A stretch of 64,000 nucleotides of DNA from Corynebacterium sp. MSK297 (GTDB taxonomy: Bacteria > Actinomycetota > Actinomycetes > Mycobacteriales > Mycobacteriaceae). Shown here piece after piece: positions 8,703 through 16,708 of this stretch. The DNA lies in the NCBI RefSeq assembly GCF_030232885.1, contig NZ_JASPGD010000002.1, positions 303,970 through 367,969 of the forward strand, in the 5' to 3' direction. The position numbers and the translations under genes are program-made. Below the pieces are notes generated by a model, which saw only the letters and a list, made by a program, of their open reading frames with translations, was not told where the DNA came from and did no database searches. Within the stretch, counting starts at the first letter, position 1, and the number at the start of each line of letters is the position of its first letter.

Positions 8703-10034
8703 CTGAAGTGTCCCAGGTTTTGTTCCGTTTGAGTAGATGGGAAAATCTTCGAACATGCCCAAAAAATTTGACCAGGATGCCAAGGACCGAGTGGCCCGTC
8801 TTGTGGAAGATCGCATCGTGGCGGAAAACATGTCGATGCAATCCGCTTGCCAGGCAGTAGCCCCAAAGCTGGGAGTTTCATGGCACACGGCTCGTCAATG
8901 GACTTAAGCCTGCTCGCCGTTCGGGAACCATCCCAGAACTTGTGCCTGAAGATCTTGTTGCAGAGGTGAGCAAGCTGCGTCGTGAAAACCAAGAACTACG
9001 CGACACCAATGAGTTGTTGAAAGCTGCCTCAGCTTTTTTCGCCTCATGACTCGACCCAAAACCTCGGTTATGATCCGGTTCATCGATGAATACCGGAATC
9101 GTTTCTCAGTCGAGTTCACCTGTATGACGTTGAAGAACAATCGCGTAGGTGGCTTCATTACCTCGCGTGGTTACCGCCAATCCAAAGCCCGAGGACTTAA
9201 GTGCTCGTCGCCTTCGCGACGGCGTGCTGGTTGAACGTATCAGTGCTGTTCATCGAGATAATTACGGTGTCTTAGGTGTGCGAAAAATGTGGCATGCTCT
9301 ACGCCGTGAAGGAATCGATATCGGTCGTGAACATACCGCTCGGCTGATGCGCCTGGCTGGTGTTTCTGGCAAAGGTAAAGGCCGGTCACCGGTGACCACT
9401 CGTAGGTCAAAGACGGTGGATACGCGCCCGGATTTGGTCGAGCGTGAATTCAGTGCCGAAGCACCGAATAAGTTGTGGGTGGCTGACATTACGTATGTGC
9501 GCACGAAGAAAGGCTTTGTCTACACCGCGTTTGTCACCGACGTGTACTCCAGGCGGATCGTTGGGTGGGCGCTATCAGACTCGATGCGCACCGAAGCACT
9601 GCCGCTGCAAGCTCTCAACCAGGCGATAGTGTGCGCTGAAGAAACGACAGGTTTGGTGCACCATTCGGATCACGGTTCGCAGTATGTCAGCGTGGTCTAC
9701 AACGAGCGGCTAGCCCAGCACGGGATTGCCGCTTCCACCGGGACTGTTGGTGATTCCTACGACAATGCTCTAGCTGAAAACGTGAACGGCCCCTCACAAG
9801 AACGAGCTGATCCATACTCGCAGGTGGGATGACGTTGTCGAGGTAGAAATCGCGACATTCGAGTGGGTGTCATGGTGGAACGAGACAAGGCTCCACCAGA
9901 GCTTGGGATACCGAACTCCGGTCGAGGTTGAGGACACGTTTTGGGAACAAGATGACTCTCGGGAAATAATAGAAAATAGGGTAAATGCCTAGGAACAAAA
10001 CCCAGTACACTTCACAAAACTTGGGACGCTTCAG
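8703..10034 (+). mobile_element. IS3-family insertion sequence, inactivated
   Basis: About 1.33 kb, bounded by imperfect terminal inverted repeats: tgaagtgtcccaggttttgt at 8704-8723 and its counterpart at 10014-10033 (2 mismatches in 20, extendable by one base). Between them lie orfA and orfB with a slippery gcttttttc at 9029-9040 just before the overlap, the normal IS3 programmed -1 frameshift. No target duplication was found. Left of it, 8634-8665 looks like the end of another IS of similar type. The right end abuts a minus-strand membrane gene. Confidence 0.85.
8755..9992 (+). pseudogene. IS3 transposase (orfAB), frameshifted
   Basis: OrfA begins at ATG 8755 with the helix-turn-helix start MPKKFDQDAKDRVARLV. 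It meets a frame change at about 8902, after RQWT. It continues as LVPEDLVAEVSKLRREN to the stop at 9047, overlapping orfB (ATG 9046). OrfB carries the integrase core with the DDE triad: LWVADITY, HHSDHGSQY and NALAENVNG. OrfB changes frame near 9200 and again near 9795. The last piece, RRWDDVVEVEIATFEWVSWW, ends at 9992. Three unprogrammed frameshifts mean no active transposase. Confidence 0.88.
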
Positions 10035-10294
10035 TTTGTCGCACTGTAGCCAATTGCAAACGTAACTAGTCCCGCGAAACCAAGGCCTATTGCGGGCGTC
10101 GTATGTTTTTGGAGGAGGCAAAACGCTGAAGCGAGGTAAAAAATCGTAGCTATGCAAAATGAATATACGCCTATTTTTGATGGTCTCTTTACCGATGGGT
10201 GCTTCGGATTTTGACTCTCTGCAGAATATGCAGCACTACCAGACAATATTGCTGCACTTGCTACGACTAACAGAGGAAACCACATATTATCCAA
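10031..10294 (-). CDS. Small membrane protein, probably truncated by the IS
   Basis: Encodes up to 87 residues. The start is TTG 10294 (AAGGA 3 nt upstream) or the in-frame ATG 10285. Three hydrophobic segments (about residues 5-23, 46-66 and 70-86) alternate with a short basic loop. The reading frame runs directly into the right inverted repeat of the IS and stops at 10031-10033 inside it, so the original C-terminus is probably lost. I do not recognise the family. It is in the accessory region between rpsI and glmM. Confidence 0.5.
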   Translation of the reverse strand: MDNMWFPLLVVASAAILSGSAAYSAESQNPKHPSVKRPSKIGVYSFCIATIFYLASAFCLLQKHTTPAIGLGFAGLVTFAIGYSATN

Positions 10295-10309
10295 AGTTCC
10301 TTAATTTAA

Positions 10310-11689
10310 TTACCGCAGTTGCTTACCTTTTTGCTCCGGGAGTTGGAATGCAGCAACGGCAGCGATCGCGAAGCTCAGCCCGAACAGCGTGAATAACAAG
10401 CCTTGCCCGCCGAGATTCAGAACAACCGGCACCAACAGCGGAGCTAGGATCGATGCCAGGCGGCCGAACCCAGCAGCGGCACCAGTTCCTGTCCCGCGCA
10501 GCGCCGTCGGGTAGAGCTCCGGCCCAATCGCGTACAGCGCGCCCCAGGCACCCAAGTTAAAGAAACTGAGCAAGCATCCGGCGATAATGATCGTCGCTTC
10601 GCTGGAGCTGAAACCATACAACCCGGCTGTCGCTGCAGAACCGGCCAAAAACGTCGCCAAGGTTACCCGCCTGCCCCAACGTTCAATGAGCCAGGCAGCT
10701 ACCGCATAGCCGGGAAGCTGTGCCAGGGTGATAATCAGCGTGAATCCGAAAGATTTCACCAGGCTGAAGCCTTGCTCATGAAGCAGCGATGGAATCCAAA
10801 TAAAGGCGCCGTAATACGACAAGTTGATGCAGAACCAAATAATCCATAGGTTGCGGGTACGCGAACGCAGCGAGGGCGACCAAATGGATTTTCCACCCCA
10901 CACACCGGCTTGTTCTTGTACGTCGTCGGTCCGCTTGGGCAAGCGCTTGGCTTGCCATTTCAGCCGTGGGGAATCCTCAAATTCCTGCACTACTTTTTCG
11001 GCCTCGCGTGTTTTCCCGTGGCTTTCCAAGTAACGCACAGACTCCGGCAGCGCCATTCGGATCACCAGGCCATAGACGGCTGGGATGCATCCTAACGCCA
11101 ATGCCCAACGCCAACCGTTGTCGCCAGAAGCCACCACAAATGTGCCGATCACCGCAGCGAGAATCCAGCCCACGGCCCAGAAAGCTTCCAGGATCACCAC
11201 CATGCGCCCGCGGATAGAACGCGGCGCGAATTCGGCCACGTAGGTCGAGGCCACAGGCAGTTCCGCACCCAGACCGAGTCCGACGATAAAACGCAAAATG
11301 ATCAACACCGCCAGCGAACCAGCCAGGGCAGACGCGCCCGTCGCCAAGCCATAAATCAACAGCGTGGCGGCAAAGACTTGCCGTCGGCCGAATTTATCTG
11401 CCAACAACCCGCCGAGCGTAGCCCCAATGGCCATGCCCACAAACCCGATGGAGCCTAACCACGATGCTTGCCCAGGCGATAGCCCCCACTGGGCGACGAG
11501 GGCGGCCATCACGAACGAGATCAGCCCGACATCCATGGCATCGAGTGCCCAACCAACACCGGAGCCGCCGAGCAATTTTCCGTGCGCACGCGTCAAAGGC
11601 AGTTGATCAAGCCGTTGGCTTCGGGGGAGTTGCTGTATGTCTGCCGCGGCCTGGTCAGGTTTCCCGGCGAAGCTGGAGGAGGAATTCAT
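10310..11689 (-). CDS. niaP: MFS transporter, NiaP-like (niacin/nicotinamide family)
   Basis: Encodes 459 residues with twelve predicted membrane segments. Segment 1 has GWALDAMDVGLISFVMAAL, the 2-3 loop has the MFS motif LADKFGRR, and segment 4 is followed by GLGLGAELPVASTYVAEFAP and RGRMVVILEAFWAVGW. These match the pattern of the NiaP (YceI) branch of sugar-porter-like MFS proteins, which import nicotinate or nicotinamide. Substrate assignment is by resemblance only; aromatic acid import is the alternative. A hydrophilic N-terminal extension of about 35 residues precedes the first helix. A palindromic operator candidate lies just upstream. Confidence 0.72.
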   Translation of the reverse strand: MNSSSSFAGKPDQAAADIQQLPRSQRLDQLPLTRAHGKLLGGSGVGWALDAMDVGLISFVMAALVAQWGLSPGQASWLGSIGFVGMAIGATLGGLLADKFGRRQVFAATLLIYGLATGASALAGSLAVLIILRFIVGLGLGAELPVASTYVAEFAPRSIRGRMVVILEAFWAVGWILAAVIGTFVVASGDNGWRWALALGCIPAVYGLVIRMALPESVRYLESHGKTREAEKVVQEFEDSPRLKWQAKRLPKRTDDVQEQAGVWGGKSIWSPSLRSRTRNLWIIWFCINLSYYGAFIWIPSLLHEQGFSLVKSFGFTLIITLAQLPGYAVAAWLIERWGRRVTLATFLAGSAATAGLYGFSSSEATIIIAGCLLSFFNLGAWGALYAIGPELYPTALRGTGTGAAAGFGRLASILAPLLVPVVLNLGGQGLLFTLFGLSFAIAAVAAFQLPEQKGKQLR

Positions 11690-11707
11690 GGCTTATAGGC
11701 TACTCCA

Positions 11708-11725
11708 GCAGTACGCCCGTACTGC
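11708..11725 (-). promoter_or_regulatory. Palindromic operator candidate upstream of the NiaP-like gene
   Basis: Gcagtacg-cc-cgtactgc is a perfect 8-2-8 inverted repeat starting 19 bp before the transporter start. It could be a repressor site (NAD metabolism regulators are known to control niaP elsewhere) or a hairpin in the mRNA leader. The regulator is not identifiable from the window. Confidence 0.5.
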
Positions 11726-11802
11726 GCAGGGATCCTGACGGAAATACTCACATACCGAACAACTAAACAAACGCATGAGGCTAAGGGTGCATAATTGAGG
11801 GC

Positions 11803-13146
11803 ATGACTCGTCTATTTGGAACCGATGGTGTCCGTGGCCACGCCAATGATGTACTCACAGCTCCGCTGGCTCTGCGTTTGGGCGCAGCAGCTGCGGAAGT
11901 CCTGACTTCACAACGCGATCGGCAAGGACGCCGTCCGACCGCCATCATTGGCCGTGACCCCCGGGTTTCCGGAGAAATGCTCGCTGCGGCGATGGCGGCA
12001 GGCATGGCTTCCCGTGGCGTGGATGTGTTGCGCGTGGGCGTGCTGCCCACACCGGCAGTGGCGTTTCTTACCGACGACTACGGCGCGGATATGGGCGTGA
12101 TGATTTCTGCTTCGCACAACCCGATGCCGGATAATGGCATCAAATTTTTCTCCTCTGGTGGGCGGAAGCTGCCTGATCACGTGGAAGACGAAATTGAAGC
12201 CCGCATGAATGTGCTGGAGGAATCAGGCCCAACCGGTTCTGCCATTGGGCGTGTGGTGGAAGAATCCCCAGATGCGCATGAACGCTACCTGACGCATTTG
12301 CAGGAAATCTGCTCGACGGATCTTACCGGCCTGCACGTCGTAGTCGACTGCGCGAATGGTGCTGCTTCGAAGATTGCCCCGGAAGCCTATGCGGCGGCAG
12401 GCGCTCGCGTTGATGCGATCTATAACGCTCCCAATGCCTACAACATCAACGATGACTGCGGATCCACACACATTGAGAAGGCACAAGCAGCCGTGCGGGA
12501 ATACGGTGCGGACCTTGCTTTGTCGCACGACGGGGATGCTGACCGCTGCCTGGCTGTCGATGCAGAAGGCAACGTCGTCGACGGTGACCAGATCATGGCA
12601 ATTTTGGCCGTCGGCATGAAAAACGATTCTGATCTGCGTCACAGCACGCTGGTGGCTACGGTCATGTCGAACCTTGGTCTGAGCCTGGCTATGCAGCAAC
12701 AAGACATTGAGATGATTCAAACCAAAGTAGGTGACCGTTACGTCGTGGAAGCGCTACATGAAGGCGGTTACAGCTTGGGTGGAGAGCAATCCGGCCATAT
12801 CGTGCTGCCAGAACATTGCACCACAGGTGATGGCACGCTGACCGGTTTACTGTTGATGTCACAGATGGCGAAAACCGGCAAGACCTTACAGGAACTTGCT
12901 GGGGTAATGACCGTGCTTCCACAGGTGTTGATCAACGTTCCGGTTTCGGATAAATCCGTGATCATGGACAACGACGACGTGCGCGCGGCTATTGCCAAGG
13001 CTGAAGAAGATTTGGGTAATGGCGGACGCGTATTGTTGCGGCCTTCTGGCACCGAGGAATTATTCCGCGTGATGGTAGAAGCCGAACAAGAAGAAACCGC
13101 ACGGAAGGTCGCAGGTCAACTGGCTGCTGTGGTTTCTGCTGTCTAG
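11803..13146 (+). CDS. glmM: Phosphoglucosamine mutase
   Basis: Encodes 447 residues, the family length. GlmM converts glucosamine-6-phosphate to glucosamine-1-phosphate for UDP-GlcNAc and cell wall synthesis. The N-terminus [10 protein letters not shown], the phosphoserine loop [14 protein letters not shown] (about residue 104), the metal loop HDGDADR (about residue 242), the sugar loop GGEQSGH and the phosphate-binding [15 protein letters not shown] are all intact. CATAAT at 11790-11795 ends 7 nt before the ATG, so the message may be leaderless; GAGGG is also close. Together with glmS at 16.7 kb it supplies amino sugars. Confidence 0.97.
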   Translation: MTRLFGTDGVRGHANDVLTAPLALRLGAAAAEVLTSQRDRQGRRPTAIIGRDPRVSGEMLAAAMAAGMASRGVDVLRVGVLPTPAVAFLTDDYGADMGVMISASHNPMPDNGIKFFSSGGRKLPDHVEDEIEARMNVLEESGPTGSAIGRVVEESPDAHERYLTHLQEICSTDLTGLHVVVDCANGAASKIAPEAYAAAGARVDAIYNAPNAYNINDDCGSTHIEKAQAAVREYGADLALSHDGDADRCLAVDAEGNVVDGDQIMAILAVGMKNDSDLRHSTLVATVMSNLGLSLAMQQQDIEMIQTKVGDRYVVEALHEGGYSLGGEQSGHIVLPEHCTTGDGTLTGLLLMSQMAKTGKTLQELAGVMTVLPQVLINVPVSDKSVIMDNDDVRAAIAKAEEDLGNGGRVLLRPSGTEELFRVMVEAEQEETARKVAGQLAAVVSAV

Positions 13147-13349
13147 AATATTTCTCGAACTTCTCGAGAAATTCCCGATACGGCTGATAATTTTCACCGT
13201 AATTGTGTTTTATCGGGAACCGCACCCCTAGATCCACAGTCCAATACGGGCGAGAGAAAACGTGTGACGATTCTTCTCGTTTCCAGGAGCCGAAAACTCA
13301 TGAAGATTGGCTCTGAATACGCAGTGGAGAAAAGGAGGTGCGGTTTTTC

Positions 13350-13661
13350 ATGTCCGATGTCGATTTTGATTATGCGACATTGCGCGAGGGATTCCGCCAC
13401 GTAGTGCAAGCTGATGATGCGCACCAGCATGCGCATACTGCTGACCGGCCGGTGTACCCATCCCACGCTGCTGGACAGGGGTTTAGCCATTACGGTGCGC
13501 GCATTGCCGCAGCACTAGAAGCAGTGCATTCCCAGGGCAGTGCACGGATCCAGCGCCGTCAACAGACTGCACAATCGGGAATCACAGAATGCGATAATTT
13601 CTGCGTCCGTGATGATCACAATGCGGCGTCATTCGGCGCGCAGCAGGTTGGGCGGGTTTGA
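13350..13661 (+). CDS. Uncharacterised 103-aa protein, Rv3440c-like position and size
   Basis: Starts at ATG 13350 with AAGGAGG 11 nt before it. An in-frame GTG at 13338 would overlap that site. It encodes 103 residues: a His-rich stretch (DDAHQHAHTAD), a helix-forming middle (ARIAAALEAVHSQG) and two cysteines close together (ECDNFC). The size and the place after glmM equal Rv3440c. It resembles small type VII-associated (EspC-like) proteins in length and layout but has no WXG motif, so that link is inference. It overlaps the next gene by one base (TGATG), showing tight coupling. Confidence 0.72.
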   Translation: MSDVDFDYATLREGFRHVVQADDAHQHAHTADRPVYPSHAAGQGFSHYGARIAAALEAVHSQGSARIQRRQQTAQSGITECDNFCVRDDHNAASFGAQQVGRV

Positions 13662-15442
13662 TGAGTATCGCAATCAACCGCTTATTAAATGATTTTCAGC
13701 AGTGCTTGGCCGAACTCGCTGTTGTCTCCGGTGGTAGTTACCTGCCGCCAGCGGGAGTCATCGAGACCATGCGGGAAGCCGCTGGCCGCGTGGACGGGTT
13801 GGATTCTGCGCAGCTTATTGCACAATCTTCTGCGGCCTCTGGTGCGCGCCGCAATAAAGGCGATGGCTTTGGCTTTGTCCTGGATATTTTGTCGTCTGGT
13901 CCCGGGATGCAACTTGCCGGCGGTGGGATGGAAGCATTGCTGCGCCGTTTCCAGCGTGATCATGAAGAAGATCAAGTGGCGAGCCAAGAATTTGCTGATG
14001 GCGCGCAAGCTTGTGGTCGTGCCTTGGACGATATTCGCGATAGCTCGGAGATTGGTCTCAGCGAGATCTTGGGCTCGGCCATCCCAATCGTGCAGTTGGT
14101 AACACGGTTGGTGCGTTTGCACCCGATTATGCGTCTCACTGGCATGGTGGGCACGCTGGCGAGCATGGTGATTGAACCGGCGGTAGCGAACTTCATGCGC
14201 ACGGTTGGTGATCGTGATGACGCCATTTGTGGCTGTTATGAAGAATTTTTGCGTCGGTGTGAGCAACTCTGTGACAAAGAACTGGTCGATCCACCCGCGC
14301 TCGCGCCCGATGCTTCAGGCGATGGACCAGATGGTGGGGACAAAGCGGTTGAGTGTCCACCCCGTGTTGAAAAACCGGTGGGTGGGCCGCTGCCTGCGAA
14401 TGAGTCCGCTCCGCCTCAGCCACAGTCACAAGCACAAGCCAAGTTTGGAGACACTAGTTCACAGACTACGCCGGTGGCAGAAAAGCCAGATTTCACTAAG
14501 CCGGTGCCAGAGAAGTTGGTGGCGGAACCGTGTCCACCGGGTGAAATAAACGAACCTGGGCCACCACAAAAAGCCGAGCCAGAATCAGCGCTGCCAAAAA
14601 CACCGTCGCCCGAATCACTATTGCCAGAACCGGCGCTGGCCGAAGAACCGTTGCCAGAATCACCGTTGCCAGAACCAGAGCTTCCGGATATGACACCGCG
14701 AACACAGATGGCGAGTTCAGTGGAGTTTGGTTGCGATGTAGCTAAATCGTGCGTGGGCCAGATAGCGCGGGCAGGCTTAGGCATGGCAATGGTGGGTGCG
14801 CAGTTGGTGCAGGAAACTGCAGCTGAATGTTTGGAGCAGTTCAATTGTCAGCCTCCACAACCAGAGCCAGCACCGCAGCCCGTAGAGCCAGAATGCCCAC
14901 CAGAGCAGCAACCAGCACCGGAACCGGAACCAGATTGTCCACCAGAAGAAAAGTCGGTGCCAGAGCCACAACCGGAGCCTGAACCAGATTGTCCGCCGGA
15001 GGAAAAGACGGTCCCAGAGCCAACCCCTGAGCCAATGGAAAAGCCGGCTCCCGAACCAGAGCCAGCCCCAGAGCCGACTCCTGAGCCAGAGCCTGCACCA
15101 GTTCCAGAGGACGAGGTCATTGAAAAACCCATGCCGGAACATTCCGTGGATAAAAAGCAGTTCCACTCCGGCCCGGCACAACTCGCACCGGAGCCGCAGC
15201 CAGAGCCTGTACCAGAACCGGTGCAATCAGCTCAGCCGGAAGCCCCTCATCCGGAAGCGCCTCAGCCGGACACTTCGCAGCCACAACCCGATCCGCAGCC
15301 GGAACCAGCGCCTGCTCAGCCCGAGCAACCGGCTAGTCCTGATCAAGATGGTGGAGAAAACACGACTCATGAGGCAGAGGCAGGGGTAGCGGCAGCCCCA
15401 GAGAAAACTTCCGGAAACACGCACAGGATGGGACAGTGGTAA
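13661..15442 (+). CDS. Helical protein with long Pro/Glu-rich repeat tail, Rv3439c-like
   Basis: Encodes 593 residues from ATG 13661 (TGATG coupling). Residues 1 to about 210 are Ala/Leu-rich and helical, ending in a cysteine-rich stretch (ICGCYEEFLRRCEQLC). A long Pro/Glu/Gln region follows, with two near-identical PDCPPEEK units. Inside it, near residues 350-390, is an island with two C-x5-C pairs (CDVAKSC and CLEQFNC) flanking the hydrophobic helix GLGMAMVGAQLV. No signal peptide is seen. The place between glmM and an Rv3438-like gene equals the alanine/proline-rich Rv3439c. Function is unknown. A cell-envelope or type VII substrate role is a hypothesis. Confidence 0.78.
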   Translation: MSIAINRLLNDFQQCLAELAVVSGGSYLPPAGVIETMREAAGRVDGLDSAQLIAQSSAASGARRNKGDGFGFVLDILSSGPGMQLAGGGMEALLRRFQRDHEEDQVASQEFADGAQACGRALDDIRDSSEIGLSEILGSAIPIVQLVTRLVRLHPIMRLTGMVGTLASMVIEPAVANFMRTVGDRDDAICGCYEEFLRRCEQLCDKELVDPPALAPDASGDGPDGGDKAVECPPRVEKPVGGPLPANESAPPQPQSQAQAKFGDTSSQTTPVAEKPDFTKPVPEKLVAEPCPPGEINEPGPPQKAEPESALPKTPSPESLLPEPALAEEPLPESPLPEPELPDMTPRTQMASSVEFGCDVAKSCVGQIARAGLGMAMVGAQLVQETAAECLEQFNCQPPQPEPAPQPVEPECPPEQQPAPEPEPDCPPEEKSVPEPQPEPEPDCPPEEKTVPEPTPEPMEKPAPEPEPAPEPTPEPEPAPVPEDEVIEKPMPEHSVDKKQFHSGPAQLAPEPQPEPVPEPVQSAQPEAPHPEAPQPDTSQPQPDPQPEPAPAQPEQPASPDQDGGENTTHEAEAGVAAAPEKTSGNTHRMGQW

Positions 15443-15744
15443 TGGAATTTGAAGAGTTCGCCGAAAAATTCCGGGAGCGCACAGCGAAGCGCCTGTTGGA
15501 ATTCGAAAGCAAGTTAGAACAAGCCCAGCAGGAATTAGAAAAACAGGCAGAGAAGCAAGCCCAAAAGCAGACAGGCCAGCGTGCTTCTGAATCAGGCCAG
15601 CAGGCCGCAGAATCACAGCAGCAGCGTGTTGCATCGGCGCGACCGGCTCATGCCAGGAGCGCCGGGGTGAGTCAACTACGAGATATTTCCCGGGCTAGTC
15701 GGCCGCGGCAGGTAAAGTCGGTGTTACGCCGTGGCCTAGATTAA
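15442..15744 (+). CDS. Small coiled-coil protein of unknown function
   Basis: Encodes 100 residues from ATG 15442, overlapping the stop of the previous gene (TAATG). Residues about 5-65 are an almost uninterrupted Glu/Lys/Gln/Ala helix (KLEQAQQELEKQAEKQ) likely to form a coiled coil. The last 35 residues are basic (VKSVLRRGLD). With the two preceding genes it forms a tightly coupled trio, so the products probably act together. I do not recognise a family. Confidence 0.7.
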   Translation: MEFEEFAEKFRERTAKRLLEFESKLEQAQQELEKQAEKQAQKQTGQRASESGQQAAESQQQRVASARPAHARSAGVSQLRDISRASRPRQVKSVLRRGLD

Positions 15745-15760
15745 AAGCCCTAGATTAAAA
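15735..15760 (+). repeat. 12-bp duplication spanning a stop codon
   Basis: Cctagattaaaa occurs at 15735-15746, where it includes the TAA stop of the coiled-coil gene, and again at 15749-15760. Confidence 0.8.
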
Positions 15761-15777
15761 ACGAGCGTGCGGTCGAT

Positions 15778-16617
15778 CTAGACGAATTTGCCCAGCAAGC
15801 CGGAGGGTTTTTGCTGTTCTTCTAGTTCGTCGCCGGTGGCGCTGCTAAAACCTTTACCCTCGGCTTCCGGGTCAGAAAAATCAGCGTATTGCTTGTCACC
15901 ATTGAGCTGGTGTAGCAAGAAACCAGTGACCAGCCCGCGTGCAGTTTCAACAGCAGATGCTTTACCCACACCGATGCCAAGGAAGAACTTCCGCAAAGTG
16001 TCTTCGCTAAACGTCGCTTGCTTCCCATTATCAACTGCGCGGTAGCACACTGGTCCTTTCCAGTTCTGCGCCATCTGTGGTGGGTTACCGGCAGAGAAAA
16101 TATCGGCATCCTCTGGGCCGATGATCAGGCCTGGTTTGTCTATATGTTTTGCTGCATCCTGTGATGATGGTGAAGTTTGTGCAGGGTAGAGTGCGGCGAC
16201 GCACTGGACCTTGTCATTTTCCAGGGCGGCAAGCACGGCGGCACCACCACCCATGCCATGACCGATGACACCCAATTTGTTTGGGCTGACGGTGATATTG
16301 CCTTGCCCTAGTTTCACGCCAGCGGCAATCTGCAACGAAGTTTCTAAATCGGAAGCGAAGTCGCGGTGGTCTGGCCACAGACCCATTTCGGTTTCAGGTG
16401 CGACCACCACGATGCCCCAGCTAGCTAAGTGCCTCAGGGTATGGCGGTAGTGCTTCAGCGAAATTCGCCAGTCATGCCCAAAAGCAACGGCAGGCAGAGA
16501 GCTGCCTTCGGCCGGGGCATATACCTTGCCGGGCAAGCCGGCATAATCTAAATCACCGACCAGCACACGGTGCGGGCCGCGCTTGGACACGTTTGCTAGC
16601 TGCTTTTTAAGACTCAC
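15778..16617 (-). CDS. Alpha/beta-hydrolase-like protein without nucleophile serine, Rv3438-like
   Basis: Encodes 279 residues and looks like a dienelactone-hydrolase/platelet-activating-factor-acetylhydrolase type alpha/beta fold: AVAFGHDWRIS (oxyanion region), LASWGIVVVAPET, and a nucleophile elbow LGVIGHGMGGGAAVLAA. At the elbow the expected G-x-S-x-G is GHGMG, so the catalytic serine is a glycine. GPEDADIF is a candidate acid region. The protein is therefore probably non-catalytic or uses another residue. The position, size and opposite direction match Rv3438 of M. tuberculosis. It runs toward the glmM-linked trio and ends 33 bp from it. Confidence 0.75.
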   Translation of the reverse strand: MSLKKQLANVSKRGPHRVLVGDLDYAGLPGKVYAPAEGSSLPAVAFGHDWRISLKHYRHTLRHLASWGIVVVAPETEMGLWPDHRDFASDLETSLQIAAGVKLGQGNITVSPNKLGVIGHGMGGGAAVLAALENDKVQCVAALYPAQTSPSSQDAAKHIDKPGLIIGPEDADIFSAGNPPQMAQNWKGPVCYRAVDNGKQATFSEDTLRKFFLGIGVGKASAVETARGLVTGFLLHQLNGDKQYADFSDPEAEGKGFSSATGDELEEQQKPSGLLGKFV

Positions 16618-16708
16618 ACAGAACAGCCTAATGTATCGCGTCTTGTATAGCGACGACGAGTAAGAGGCGTGCCATCACGATTTTTCCGCATAATGTAGTA
16701 TCCAGCTC

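Noticed and set aside
8612..8992. Minus-strand frame through the IS left end
   Set aside because: It is antisense to orfA and crosses the inverted repeat; no protein features.
14777..15226. Minus-strand frames rich in Trp/Arg/Leu or Gly/Ser opposite the Pro/Glu gene
   Set aside because: They mirror the Pro/Glu codon repeats; composition is an artefact of the repeat.
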